DNA of 19,786 bases from Caulobacterales bacterium RIFOXYB1_FULL_67_16 (GCA_001796045.1 MGLN01000183.1:1230-21015); one strand, 5' to 3'; numbered from the stretch's first letter, positions 7,580 through 14,759 are shown. Notes: a model not told the origin generated them from the letters alone. Numbers and translations: made by a program.

Positions 7580-8383
7580 ATGCACATCACTTCCTACGGC
7601 CGACATCCGGCGGCCGTCGCCTTCATCTATTGCCTCTTCATAGGCCTGGCGGGCTGCGCCGGAGCCCCCGCCTCGCCCCCGGCGCCGTCCTCCCTATTCT
7701 GGACCGGATTTCGTGATCATCCCCACGGCTATCTGGCCAAGTCGGGCGCGCCGAACGCCGCCGCCTTCCTGCCGCCACCGCCCGCCGACGACTCGCCGCG
7801 CGCGCTGGACGACCTCGCTGTCTATCGCGCCACTCGTGCGCTGGAAGGCACGCCGCGCTGGGCCCAGGCCCGCGCCGACAACGAGATCGAGACTCCGTCG
7901 GCGCCGCGTGTGTTCGACGACGCCTTGGGAATTCGGTTCGATCCCGAAAACATGCCGACCCTGACGCGCCTTCTGGGTCGGATGCTGGGTGATCTGGAGA
8001 CGATCCAGACCCCCGCCAAGCGCGGCTTCACCCGCCCCCGCCCCTTCGTGACGGAGCCGGGCGCGACATGTATCGCACCGGAGTCCTGGCTGGCCGCCAG
8101 CGGATCCTATCCGTCCGGCCACGCCGCATTGGGCTGGGCCTGGGCCTTGGTGCTGACGGAGATGGCGCCGGACCGCGCCGACGCCCTGCTGGCGCGCGGC
8201 CTGGCCTATGGCGAAAGCCGCGCGGTCTGCGGCGTCCACTACTCCAGCGACGTCGAGGCGGGGAGGATCGTCGGGGCGGCCCTGGTGGCAAGACTGAAGG
8301 CCGATCCCGAGTTTCAGGCCGACTTCCTGATCGCCTCACAGGAGCTGGCGCAAGCGCGGCAGGCCCATCGACAGACTCGTTAG
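7580..8383 (+). CDS. Class A non-specific acid phosphatase (PAP2 superfamily), lipoprotein
   Basis: A 267-residue phosphatase with the full class A signature. K147-x6-RP (in KRGFTRPRP), PSGH at 178-181 (GSYPSGHA) and SR-x5-H-x3-D at 213-224 (SRAVCGVHYSSD) match the family pattern with the expected catalytic histidines. The N terminus is hydrophobic and ends in a lipobox LAGC (Cys26), so the mature protein should be lipid-anchored in the envelope facing the periplasm. It is known of the family that such enzymes release phosphate from many organic monoesters. It begins 32 bp after the PhoD gene, so both probably share a transcript. The ribosome-binding site is weak. Confidence 0.9.
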   Translation: MHITSYGRHPAAVAFIYCLFIGLAGCAGAPASPPAPSSLFWTGFRDHPHGYLAKSGAPNAAAFLPPPPADDSPRALDDLAVYRATRALEGTPRWAQARADNEIETPSAPRVFDDALGIRFDPENMPTLTRLLGRMLGDLETIQTPAKRGFTRPRPFVTEPGATCIAPESWLAASGSYPSGHAALGWAWALVLTEMAPDRADALLARGLAYGESRAVCGVHYSSDVEAGRIVGAALVARLKADPEFQADFLIASQELAQARQAHRQTR

Positions 8384-8450
8384 AGGCTTAACAGATCCGC
8401 CTTAACCCATGTGAGCGTCTTGGCCATTGCATCCCGCGCAAGGTGGCGAA

Positions 8451-9143
8451 ATGCTCGACGCCGCTTCCTTCCATTGCGACTTGCCCGTCGATCACGTCCG
8501 AGGAGATGAGATCGGCAGGGCGCTTCTCGACCACCCCGTCCTCAGGCTCATGCCTGACGAGGTGCGCGCGTTGATCCGCGAGCGAGGTCAAGCCCGCAGT
8601 CTGGCTGTCGGCGAGACAGCCACTGGCGGCGCCGCGGTCGGCTTTGTGCTGGAAGGCGCCCTGGGGGCGTTTGACAAGCAAAACATCGCCTGTGTCGGGC
8701 TGCACGGCAGGGGGGCCATGTTCGGCTGGGAGGCCTCGCTGGCCTCTTCGTTCGTCCCTGTCCGGTTCCTGCCCCTGCTGGACACCCGATGGGTGGAGGC
8801 GCCGGCGGAGGATCTGGCGGATCTGATGGGGCGGGTCTGGATCGAACATGTCTTCGCCCGCCATGCGCTGGACCGCCTCACCCGTGTTCAGGCAGAGGCC
8901 GCCTGCAACGCCGTGCATCAGGTTCCGCAACGCGCGGCGAACTGGGTCCTGCGGCTTTATCGGATCGCGGGACCGGAATTGCGCACGACCCAGGCGATCC
9001 TCGCCCAGGCCATGGGCGTCCAGCGCACCAGCGTGAATGCGGCCGTCAAGGCGCTGGAGCGCGACGGGGCCGTACGCCTGTCGCGGAGCCGGTTGATCGT
9101 GACCGACCCCGCGAAGCTTGAGCGGTTCGCCTGCGGCTGCTGA
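8451..9143 (+). CDS. Crp/Fnr-family transcriptional regulator
   Basis: A 230-residue regulator with a cyclic-nucleotide-binding-like N-terminal half and a Crp-type winged helix at the C terminus. The recognition region is at about residues 179-206 (AILAQAMGVQRTSVNAAVKA), followed by the wing RLSRSRLIVTD. No Fnr-type N-terminal cluster of four cysteines is seen, so a [4Fe-4S] oxygen sensor of the Fnr kind is unlikely. The ATG at 8451 has AAGGTGG 4 nt upstream, better than a TTG at 8427. It ends only 6 bp from the end of the convergent alcohol dehydrogenase gene, leaving no room for a separate terminator. Targets are unknown. Confidence 0.85.
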   Translation: MLDAASFHCDLPVDHVRGDEIGRALLDHPVLRLMPDEVRALIRERGQARSLAVGETATGGAAVGFVLEGALGAFDKQNIACVGLHGRGAMFGWEASLASSFVPVRFLPLLDTRWVEAPAEDLADLMGRVWIEHVFARHALDRLTRVQAEAACNAVHQVPQRAANWVLRLYRIAGPELRTTQAILAQAMGVQRTSVNAAVKALERDGAVRLSRSRLIVTDPAKLERFACGC

Positions 9144-9149
9144 TCCGCC

Positions 9150-10325
9150 TCAGTGCGGCTTCAGCACCACCTTGGTCCACTCGTTCTGGTTTTCCTTGAA
9201 GTTCTTGTAGCCTTCGGCCGCCTGCTCCAGCGGCAGACGGTGGCTGATCAGATCGGTCGTGTCGATCTTGCCGTCCAGGACCAGTTGCAGCAGTTGCGGC
9301 AGATAGCGCTGCACATGGGTCTGGCCCGTCTTCAGGGTCAGTCCCTTCTCCATGAAGGCCCCGACCGGCCATTTGTCGGCTACCCCGCCGTAGACGCCGG
9401 GCACCGAAACCGTGCCGCCCTTGCGCACGGCCATGATGGTTTCGCGCAGAACATGGGGCCGATCCGTACCCAGACGGGTCTCCTGCTTCACGGCGTCGAT
9501 GATGTTGTCGGGCGAGAAGCCATGGCTTTCCATGCCAACCGCATCGATACAGCTGTCAGGCCCCAGACCCGCCGTCATTTCCAGCAGGGCTTCGCGCACC
9601 TTGACCTCGTGATAGTTCAACACTTCCGCCCCGTTGGCCTTGGCGAGAGCGAGACGGTTGGGATGGCGGTCGATGGCGATCACGCGGCCCGCGCCCTGCA
9701 GGATGGCGCTCTTGATCGCGAACAGGCCGACGGGTCCGCAGCCCCAGATCGCCACCGTGTCCCCGGGCTGGATCTGCGCGTTCTCCGCCGCCATCCAGCC
9801 GGTCGGATAGATGTCCGACAGGAACAGCACGCGCTCGTCCTCGATCCCGTCCGGAATCTTGATCGGGCCGTAGTCTGAATAGGGCACGCGGGCATACTCG
9901 GCCTGCCCCCCCGCGAAGCCGCCGGTGAGGTGCGAATAGCCGAACAGGCCGGCGACAGGATGGCCGTAGGCGATCTCGGTGGCGTCGGACTTGTCGGCCG
10001 GGTTGGAGTTGTCGCAAGCGGCCGGAAGCGAGCGTTCACAGAAGAAGCACTGGCCGCAGGCGATCACGAAAGGCACCACGACCCGGTCGCCCTTCTTAAG
10101 ACTGGTGTTGCCCCGACCGACTTCCACGACTTCGCCCATGAACTCGTGGCCCAGAATGTCGCCGTTCGACATGCCCGGAATCATGCTGTCGTACAGATGG
10201 AGGTCCGATCCGCAGATGGCTGTGGCCGTAATCTTGATGATGGCGTCGCGCGGGTTGACGATCTGGGGGTCTGGGACGGTGTCGACCTGAACATTGTGTT
10301 TGCCGTGCCAGGTGAGGGCGCGCAT
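9150..10325 (-). CDS. Zinc-dependent alcohol dehydrogenase (formaldehyde-dehydrogenase-like)
   Basis: A 391-residue medium-chain dehydrogenase that should oxidise an alcohol or an aldehyde adduct with NAD(P). The catalytic zinc ligands are C38 (ICGSD) and H60-E61 (GHEF). The structural zinc cysteines are C90, C93, C96 and C104, and the nucleotide-binding turn is GCGPVG at 195-200. AAGGAG lies 7 nt before the ATG. It resembles the family annotated as glutathione-dependent formaldehyde dehydrogenase, but the natural substrate cannot be told from sequence. It starts 30 bp after the SRPBCC gene and is probably co-transcribed with it from the EcfG-type promoter at 10980-10956. Confidence 0.9.
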   Translation of the reverse strand: MRALTWHGKHNVQVDTVPDPQIVNPRDAIIKITATAICGSDLHLYDSMIPGMSNGDILGHEFMGEVVEVGRGNTSLKKGDRVVVPFVIACGQCFFCERSLPAACDNSNPADKSDATEIAYGHPVAGLFGYSHLTGGFAGGQAEYARVPYSDYGPIKIPDGIEDERVLFLSDIYPTGWMAAENAQIQPGDTVAIWGCGPVGLFAIKSAILQGAGRVIAIDRHPNRLALAKANGAEVLNYHEVKVREALLEMTAGLGPDSCIDAVGMESHGFSPDNIIDAVKQETRLGTDRPHVLRETIMAVRKGGTVSVPGVYGGVADKWPVGAFMEKGLTLKTGQTHVQRYLPQLLQLVLDGKIDTTDLISHRLPLEQAAEGYKNFKENQNEWTKVVLKPH

Positions 10326-10355
10326 GGGCGGCTCCTTGTCGAAGTTTGAAAGGGA

Positions 10356-10925
10356 TCAGAAGTGGCGCGAGGCGCGGGGGGCGGCGTCGGGCGCCTTGGA
10401 CGTCGAGATTTCGCCCGTCTCCATCAACTGTTTGAAGCGACGGAGTTCGCGGCGCGCCTGGATGCGGGGCTCGCGCTGCAGCACCTTGGCGACGACCTTG
10501 CCGATCACGCCGGCCGGCGGGTCGTAGCTGATGAAGACCCGCACCTCCGTTCCCCGGCCGAAGGCGTTGTCCCTGAACTCGACCCTGCCCTCGTGATCGA
10601 CGTCGGACCCCTCGGTCGAGGTCCAGGCAATCCGTTCGCCGGGGGCATCCTGGGTGATTTCGGATACGAGGTCGAAGTCCGCCCCGGCGGGTCCCGCGAT
10701 GGTCCACTGGGATCGCCGATCGTCCAGCACTTCCACCGCCTTCACGTTCTCCATGAAGGCCGGAAGGTTTCGGAAGTCTCGCCAGAAGGCGTAGAGTTCC
10801 TGTCGGGGCCGATTGATCAGGATCGCCTGAAGGCTTGACGCCTCGTGGTCGCCTTCCCGCCGATCACTGTCGACGAAGGCGGTGGATCCGACGTCGGCGT
10901 CGGTTGAAACTTCACTGTGGGACAT
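10356..10925 (-). CDS. SRPBCC-fold (polyketide cyclase/dehydrase-like) protein
   Basis: A 189-residue cytoplasmic protein with the START-like cyclase/dehydrase fold, seen in RPRQELYAFWRDFRNLPAFM near residue 40, then strands such as VKAVEVLDDRRSQWTIAGPA and WTSTEGSDVDHEGRVEFRDN. Such proteins bind hydrophobic ligands; the ligand here is unknown. The ATG at 10925 has GGAG about 8 nt upstream; a longer frame beginning at 11123 would cross the promoter region and is rejected. It is the first gene of the leftward unit, ahead of the alcohol dehydrogenase. An EcfG-type promoter motif lies 31 bp upstream of the start codon. Confidence 0.85.
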   Translation of the reverse strand: MSHSEVSTDADVGSTAFVDSDRREGDHEASSLQAILINRPRQELYAFWRDFRNLPAFMENVKAVEVLDDRRSQWTIAGPAGADFDLVSEITQDAPGERIAWTSTEGSDVDHEGRVEFRDNAFGRGTEVRVFISYDPPAGVIGKVVAKVLQREPRIQARRELRRFKQLMETGEISTSKAPDAAPRASRHF

Positions 10926-10955
10926 GGCTGTCGCTCCGGTCGGCTGGACCTCGTC

Positions 10956-10980
10956 AACCACAGCCCTTCTCCTTCGTTCC
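10956..10980 (-). promoter_or_regulatory. EcfG/SigT-type promoter for the SRPBCC-alcohol dehydrogenase unit
   Basis: On the minus strand GGAAC (10980-10976), a 17-nt spacer and GTT (10958-10956). This matches the GGAAC-N16/17-(c)GTT element recognised by the general stress response ECF sigma factor of alphaproteobacteria. It is placed about 31 bp before the SRPBCC start codon, a sensible promoter distance. Confidence 0.7.
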
Positions 10981-10994
10981 GTCGGGTTTTGGAC

Positions 10995-11019
10995 GGAACG
11001 GCGGCTCGCCGCCGGTGTT
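10995..11019 (+). promoter_or_regulatory. EcfG/SigT-type promoter for the SDR-hemerythrin-hydrolase unit
   Basis: GGAAC (10995-10999), a 17-nt spacer and GTT (11017-11019), 27 bp before the SDR start codon. Same spacing as its mirror-image partner at 10980-10956; the two -35 elements are 14 bp apart and point outward. Confidence 0.7.
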
Positions 11020-11046
11020 GCCCAGCGGACCACTCCGGAGTTTCCC

Positions 11047-11856
11047 ATGACCGACGTCCTCGACCAGACCGCCGCCGAAACCGCCCGACCGCTCGCCGTC
11101 GTCACTGGCGCCTCGTCGGGCATAGGCTACGAACTGGCCAAGCTTTTCGCCGGCGACGGCTATGATCTGGTGGTGGCGGCAGACACGCCGCTCGGCGAGG
11201 CGGTTCAGGTGCTGGAGAGTCTCGGCGCCCGCGTCGACCCCGTCCAGGCCGACCTGGCGACCGAGGACGGGGTTCAGTCCCTGTATCTGGCCGTGGCCGG
11301 TCGCCCTGTGGATGCGCTTGCCGCCAACGCCGGGCATGGCCTCGGCAAGGCCTTCCTGGATCAGGACTTTGAAGACATTGTCCACGTGATCAACACCAAC
11401 GTTACCGGCACGATCCGTCTGGCGCAGCTGATCGGGCGGGACATGCGCGAGCGCGGGCGCGGGCGGATCCTGTTCACAGGCTCCATCGCCGGTCTGATGC
11501 CCGGCAGTTTCCAGGCCGTCTACAACGGCACAAAGGCCTTCGTGGACAGCTTCTCCTTCGCCCTCAGGAATGAGTTGAAGGACAGCGGGGTGTCGGTGAC
11601 GGTTCTGATGCCGGGCCCGACGGACACGAACTTCTTCGAACGCGGCGATCTGACCGACACCAAGGTGGGTCAGGACGAGAACAAGGACGACCCGGCGGAC
11701 GTGGCCAAGGCGGGCTATGAGGCGATGATACGCGGCGACGGCGATGTGGTCGCGGGTCTCGGCAACAAGATGCAGGCGGCCATGGCGGCGGTGACGCCGC
11801 AGACGGTTCTGGCCGAAATGCACCGCAAGATGGCCGAGCCGGGCTCGGGCGACTGA
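11047..11856 (+). CDS. Short-chain dehydrogenase/reductase
   Basis: A 269-residue Rossmann-fold oxidoreductase. The cofactor motif TGASSGIG is at 20-27, NAG at 94-96, and the catalytic Ser146 (TGSIAG), Tyr159 and Lys163 (YNGTK) are all present, so it should be active. The acidic-free turn after strand 2 does not decide between NADH and NADPH. The ATG at 11047 has CCGGAG 6 nt upstream; the frame is open further upstream but that part overlaps the promoter. It is the first gene of the rightward stress unit and starts 27 bp after an EcfG-type element. The substrate is unknown. Confidence 0.92.
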   Translation: MTDVLDQTAAETARPLAVVTGASSGIGYELAKLFAGDGYDLVVAADTPLGEAVQVLESLGARVDPVQADLATEDGVQSLYLAVAGRPVDALAANAGHGLGKAFLDQDFEDIVHVINTNVTGTIRLAQLIGRDMRERGRGRILFTGSIAGLMPGSFQAVYNGTKAFVDSFSFALRNELKDSGVSVTVLMPGPTDTNFFERGDLTDTKVGQDENKDDPADVAKAGYEAMIRGDGDVVAGLGNKMQAAMAAVTPQTVLAEMHRKMAEPGSGD

Positions 11857-11929
11857 CGCCCGGGTCGGCTTCCAGACACAGGAACGCCGGGCCCAGCTTG
11901 TGCGCTCTCACCCCACACCTGGAGGATTC

Positions 11930-12454
11930 ATGTCCGTCATCGACAAGGCGCTGGCCGCCATCACGCCCCAACCCTCCGAAGACCGTCGCCGAGAGGCCAC
12001 CGAAAAGGCGCGCGCCGCAGCCCAGGCCGGCGACTGGCTGTCGCTGGCGCTGGATCACCACGAGCTGATCCGCACCGCCTTCGCCCAGGGCCGGGCCGCC
12101 AAGTCGGCGGCGGACCGCAAGGCGGCGATGGAGAATCTGGCGCTGGTCCTGAACGGCCATTCCTTGGCCGAAGAGATCGTCCTCTACCCCGCCATGGCCC
12201 AGCACGGGCACAAGATGCAGGCGGGTGTCGCCTATTCCGAACAGACCACGGCCAAGATGCAGATGGCCGAGCTTGAGAACATCGCTCCCTCTTCGGACGC
12301 CTGGCTCGACAAATGGGGCCATATTGAAGGGGCCGTGCTGACGCACATGTACGAGGAGGAACACGGCTGGTTCCTGCACCTGAAAGCCCACGGCGAGCAT
12401 CAGGACCGCCTGACGGCTCGCTATGCGGAAGAGTACCAACGCTATGTCGGCTGA
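11930..12454 (+). CDS. Hemerythrin HHE-domain protein
   Basis: A 174-residue helical protein with HHE-type candidate di-iron ligands: H43/H44 (LDHHEL), H77-x3-E81 (GHSLAEE), H92/H94, and H139-x3-E143 (THMYEEEH). Proteins of this family bind oxygen or nitric oxide or protect iron centres; which applies here is not visible. The ATG at 11930 follows GGAGG by 4 nt. It is 73 bp after the SDR gene and its 3' end overlaps the next small frame, so it is likely part of the same stress-induced transcript. Confidence 0.88.
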   Translation: MSVIDKALAAITPQPSEDRRREATEKARAAAQAGDWLSLALDHHELIRTAFAQGRAAKSAADRKAAMENLALVLNGHSLAEEIVLYPAMAQHGHKMQAGVAYSEQTTAKMQMAELENIAPSSDAWLDKWGHIEGAVLTHMYEEEHGWFLHLKAHGEHQDRLTARYAEEYQRYVG

Positions 12455-12668
12455 GGCCGAGCCGGGCCGGTCCGGCTTGGCGCAGGGCGGCCTGGGCGGG
12501 CCGGAAGACGAACTGCTGGAGTCGGGGCAGGAAGAGGTCTTCTCCCGCACCGAAGTCGAGACCGGACGGATCGAACATCACGCCGACACTCAGACCCGCC
12601 CCTCGCCCAGGGAAGTCCAGCCCTCCTCGCCCAACGCCGACGGCGGCGCACCTCGCGCGGAGGATTGA
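12444..12668 (+). CDS. Small disordered hypothetical protein overlapping the hemerythrin gene
   Basis: A possible 74-residue protein starting at an ATG 11 nt before the end of the hemerythrin gene and stopping 4 nt before the hydrolase gene, a layout typical of translational coupling. The sequence is rich in Gly, Glu, Ser and Pro (for example EDELLESGQEEVFSRTEVET) with no hydrophobic core, so it is probably disordered. No family is recognised. The frame could be chance in GC-rich DNA; the support is the tight packing between two genes. Confidence 0.5.
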   Translation: MSAEAEPGRSGLAQGGLGGPEDELLESGQEEVFSRTEVETGRIEHHADTQTRPSPREVQPSSPNADGGAPRAED

Positions 12669-12672
12669 TGTG

Positions 12673-13281
12673 ATGAGCCAGGGTCTCAAGGCCGAAATCC
12701 CGGCTTCCGCCGTGCATCTGTGCGTCGACATGCAGAGGATGTTTGTCGAGGACACCGACTGGAGGACGCCCTGGGCCGGGCGGGTTCTGCCGGTGATCGT
12801 GCGCCTGTGCGAGCGCCGGACGGAGCAGACCTGGTTCACCCGCTTCATCCCCGCCGCTCGGCCCGGCGAGGGTCAGGGGACGTGGCGTCAGTATTGGGAG
12901 CGCTGGCCCTCCATGACCCTAGAAGCCCTGGGCGCACCCATGGTGGATCTGGCGATCGAACTGCAGCCCTTCGCGCCGCCGGCGCGGGTGATCGACAAGA
13001 GGCTGTATTCGCCCTGGATCGACACCGGCCTCGACCAGGCCTTGCGCGACAGCGACGTCGACACTCTGGTGGTGACGGGAGCGGAGACCGACGTCTGCGT
13101 CCTGGCGGCGGTCCTGGGCGCGGTCGATCTGGGGTACCGGGTCGTCGTCGCCACGGACGCGCTGTGCAGTTCCTCTGACGAGGACCACGACAGCCTGATC
13201 GCCCTATACCACCGCCGATACGGCCAGCAGATCGAAACGGCCGACGTCGACAGTATTCTCGACGCCTGGCGCTCCGTCTAG
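12673..13281 (+). CDS. Isochorismatase-family cysteine hydrolase
   Basis: A 202-residue hydrolase with the family's catalytic triad: D19 (LCVDMQ), K109 (VIDKRLYSPW) and C142 (TDVCVLAA). Family members hydrolyse amides or enol ethers such as nicotinamide, ureidoacrylate and isochorismate; the substrate here is not clear. GGAGG lies 9 nt before the ATG at 12673 and 6 nt before an in-frame GTG at 12670, so either could be the start. It is the last gene of the rightward stress unit. Confidence 0.9.
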   Translation: MSQGLKAEIPASAVHLCVDMQRMFVEDTDWRTPWAGRVLPVIVRLCERRTEQTWFTRFIPAARPGEGQGTWRQYWERWPSMTLEALGAPMVDLAIELQPFAPPARVIDKRLYSPWIDTGLDQALRDSDVDTLVVTGAETDVCVLAAVLGAVDLGYRVVVATDALCSSSDEDHDSLIALYHRRYGQQIETADVDSILDAWRSV

Positions 13282-13283
13282 GC

Positions 13284-13391
13284 TCAGGCGGCGAGAACCA
13301 GCACCCCGAGACAGGCCGCAGCGGCAGCCCCCAGCAGCGCCTCGAAGACGGCGATGCTGCGGACGAGGATGTCGGGATAGGTCGGCAGCAA
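13284..13391 (-). CDS. Possible 35-residue membrane peptide, TTG start
   Basis: A minus-strand frame reading MLPTYPDILVRSIAVFEALL followed by an Ala-rich hydrophobic run ending VLVLAA. It would be one membrane-spanning helix. A TTG at 13391 has AGGA 7 nt upstream. The frame fills part of the 309-bp gap after the hydrolase gene. No family is recognised, and GC-rich DNA makes chance frames common. Confidence 0.3.
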   Translation of the reverse strand: MLPTYPDILVRSIAVFEALLGAAAAACLGVLVLAA

Positions 13392-13397
13392 AGGCTT

Positions 13398-13410
13398 ATC
13401 CTGTCAGGAT
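13398..13410. promoter_or_regulatory. Perfect short palindrome ATCCTG-T-CAGGAT
   Basis: A 13-bp palindrome with 6-bp arms in the gap between the hydrolase gene and the DUF378 gene, overlapping the putative ribosome-binding site of the 35-residue frame. It could be a small operator; it is also short enough for chance. Confidence 0.25.
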
Positions 13411-13590
13411 GAAGTCGAGGGCCAAAGTCCCGGCACGGCGGGGCCGTTGCCCCGTGTCCTGCATCCGACAGGCGATACGGCGGATTGAGGTTCCCATGTG
13501 TTCGTTCTCCGGCGGAACCGACTGGAAATCCGCTGTCGGGGAACAGGGAAGACCGAGGCGGCTTTCCAACAGGTCCTTTCGGAGAAGATC

Positions 13591-13833
13591 ATGAAAATCC
13601 TCAACCTCGTCACCCTCCTCCTCGTCATCGTCGGGGGGGTCAACTGGGGCCTTGTCGGCGCTTTCGAGTTCGACCTGGTCGCCGCCCTGTTCGGCGCCGG
13701 TTCCGCCCTGTCGCGCATCGTCTATGTCCTCGTCGGCCTTTCGGCGCTCTGGCAGATCGCGCCCTTCCTGGCGGCTCTGAAGACCGATGAACCCCGCGCC
13801 GAAGCGGGAGTTCGCTCGCCGCGCAGCCTGTGA
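13591..13833 (+). CDS. DUF378-family small membrane protein
   Basis: An 80-residue membrane protein with the DUF378 pattern: a first helix with VGGVNWGLVGAFEFDLVAAL and a second helix SRIVYVLVGLSALWQIAPFL. Its function is not known. GGAGAAG lies 3-7 nt before the ATG. A longer frame reaching to 13498 is less likely because it adds an unrelated Arg-rich stretch. Its stop codon overlaps the possible GTG start of the next small gene, suggesting the two are made together. Confidence 0.8.
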   Translation: MKILNLVTLLLVIVGGVNWGLVGAFEFDLVAALFGAGSALSRIVYVLVGLSALWQIAPFLAALKTDEPRAEAGVRSPRSL

Positions 13834-13841
13834 GCCAGGAC

Positions 13842-13991
13842 ATGCCGGAGCCAAGACGTCGGAAACCGCCGGTCCTGCGCAATCGGCGCCTTCTGGCGTG
13901 GCTTGCGGTATGCCTGTTGATCGCCTTCGCCCTGCTCTACGTCGGGGTGGGGGCGACGGCTTTCTTCCGCACCCAGCCGCCGGCCTTCTGA
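13842..13991 (+). CDS. 49-residue single-helix membrane protein
   Basis: Reads MPEPRRRKPPVLRNRRLLAW, then a hydrophobic helix (LAVCLLIAFALLYVGVGATA) and FFRTQPPAF. The basic N-terminal segment before one membrane helix predicts a cytoplasmic N terminus. The ATG at 13842 is 8 nt after the DUF378 stop; an in-frame GTG at 13830 overlaps that stop (CTGTGA). No family is recognised. It is well packed behind the DUF378 gene, which supports it as real. Confidence 0.6.
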   Translation: MPEPRRRKPPVLRNRRLLAWLAVCLLIAFALLYVGVGATAFFRTQPPAF

Positions 13992-14034
13992 GGACCCGGC
14001 GGTCCGGTCGGCCTCCATCGACCGCGCCATTTAG

Positions 14035-14413
14035 TCAGCCGCTGAGCTGCCGCATCAAACGAGCCGCAGCGGCGTAAATCCGGTCGAGCGTACGAGCGAT
14101 TTCTAAAAGATCCTCGACGGCCGGGTCATATCGCGCGCCACTTCCCAAGGCCGCCCCCCAGAGGCCTGAGCCGCGCGTCCGCCCCAATCGTTCGGCGGCG
14201 ACGCCAAGACCCTCCGCTTGCCCCCCTCGAAGGCCATGGCCTCAAAGTCGTAGAACGACCCGCCGATGTTCCGCATCGCGGCGCCGACACGGTCTCCGTC
14301 GCGCGCCATTCTACAGCCTGCGCAGCCGTTTCGCGCCAGGAGCGGAACTCGGCTGCACTCCAAGAAAACGACATTCCTCGAGTGTTCCAAGCTGGGCGCC
14401 CAGGGCGATGCAT
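14035..14413 (-). pseudogene. Decayed reading frames, origin unknown
   Basis: Three minus-strand frames each hold a short protein-like piece: MSFSWSAAEFRSWRETAAQA (before 14370-14250), MRNIGGSFYDFEAMAFEGGK (around 14285-14225), and a C-terminal amphipathic helix DPAVEDLLEIARTLDRIYAA ending RLMRQLSG at the stop 14037-14035. The last frame is open for 68 codons between stops and has no ATG. This may be one gene broken by frameshifts or only chance. No family is recognised. Confidence 0.3.
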
Positions 14414-14552
14414 CAGCGACGGGGTGAAGAGTCAGGCCGTATGACGCCTCCGCCCCAAAAGCGAGACCGCGCCCCCGTCCGGCGGCAAGGTCCGGGTTAT
14501 AGGCTTGGATTGCATGTCCGCGGCCTCAGGGTCGACGAGCGCAAAAGCCTTT

Positions 14553-14759
14553 TCAGCGGTCGTGACCGTACACTGACGATGGCGACAATCCGCGCAACCT
14601 GGAAGTCCCGAGGTGTTCCCCTCGATCAATTTGCCGCTCAGCATCGACCGTCCAGGCCTTGGCGTCTTGGTACCTCACGAAGGTCTCGCTCACAGCCTGT
14701 CCCTTGCGCCGCACTTGGACGCGCCACCGGCCAGATTTTTGTTTGCGGATGGAGGCCAT
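14553..14759 (-). pseudogene. N-terminal fragment of a phage/ICE tyrosine-recombinase integrase
   Basis: A 68-codon frame starting MASIRKQKSGRWRVQVRRKG and continuing QAVSETFVRYQDAKAWTVDA up to RGE at residue 48. This is the arm-type DNA-binding domain at the start of tyrosine-recombinase integrases. After RGE the frame diverges and stops; the neighbouring frame continues TPRDFQVARIVAIVS, which would fit a single-base deletion. The core-binding and catalytic domains (R..HxxR..Y) are absent, so it cannot be active. It faces away from dusA, 113 bp from the dusA start, the usual place for the integrase of a dusA-specific element. Confidence 0.7.

Noticed and set aside
11881..11910. GGAAC before the hemerythrin gene as a third EcfG promoter
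   Set aside because: No GTT occurs at a 16-17 nt spacing (GCG is found instead), so it lacks the -10 element.
13511..13580. Two GGAAC sequences before the DUF378 gene as EcfG promoters
   Set aside because: The bases at the -10 spacing are GTC and CTT, each a mismatch in the conserved GTT, so the support is too weak.
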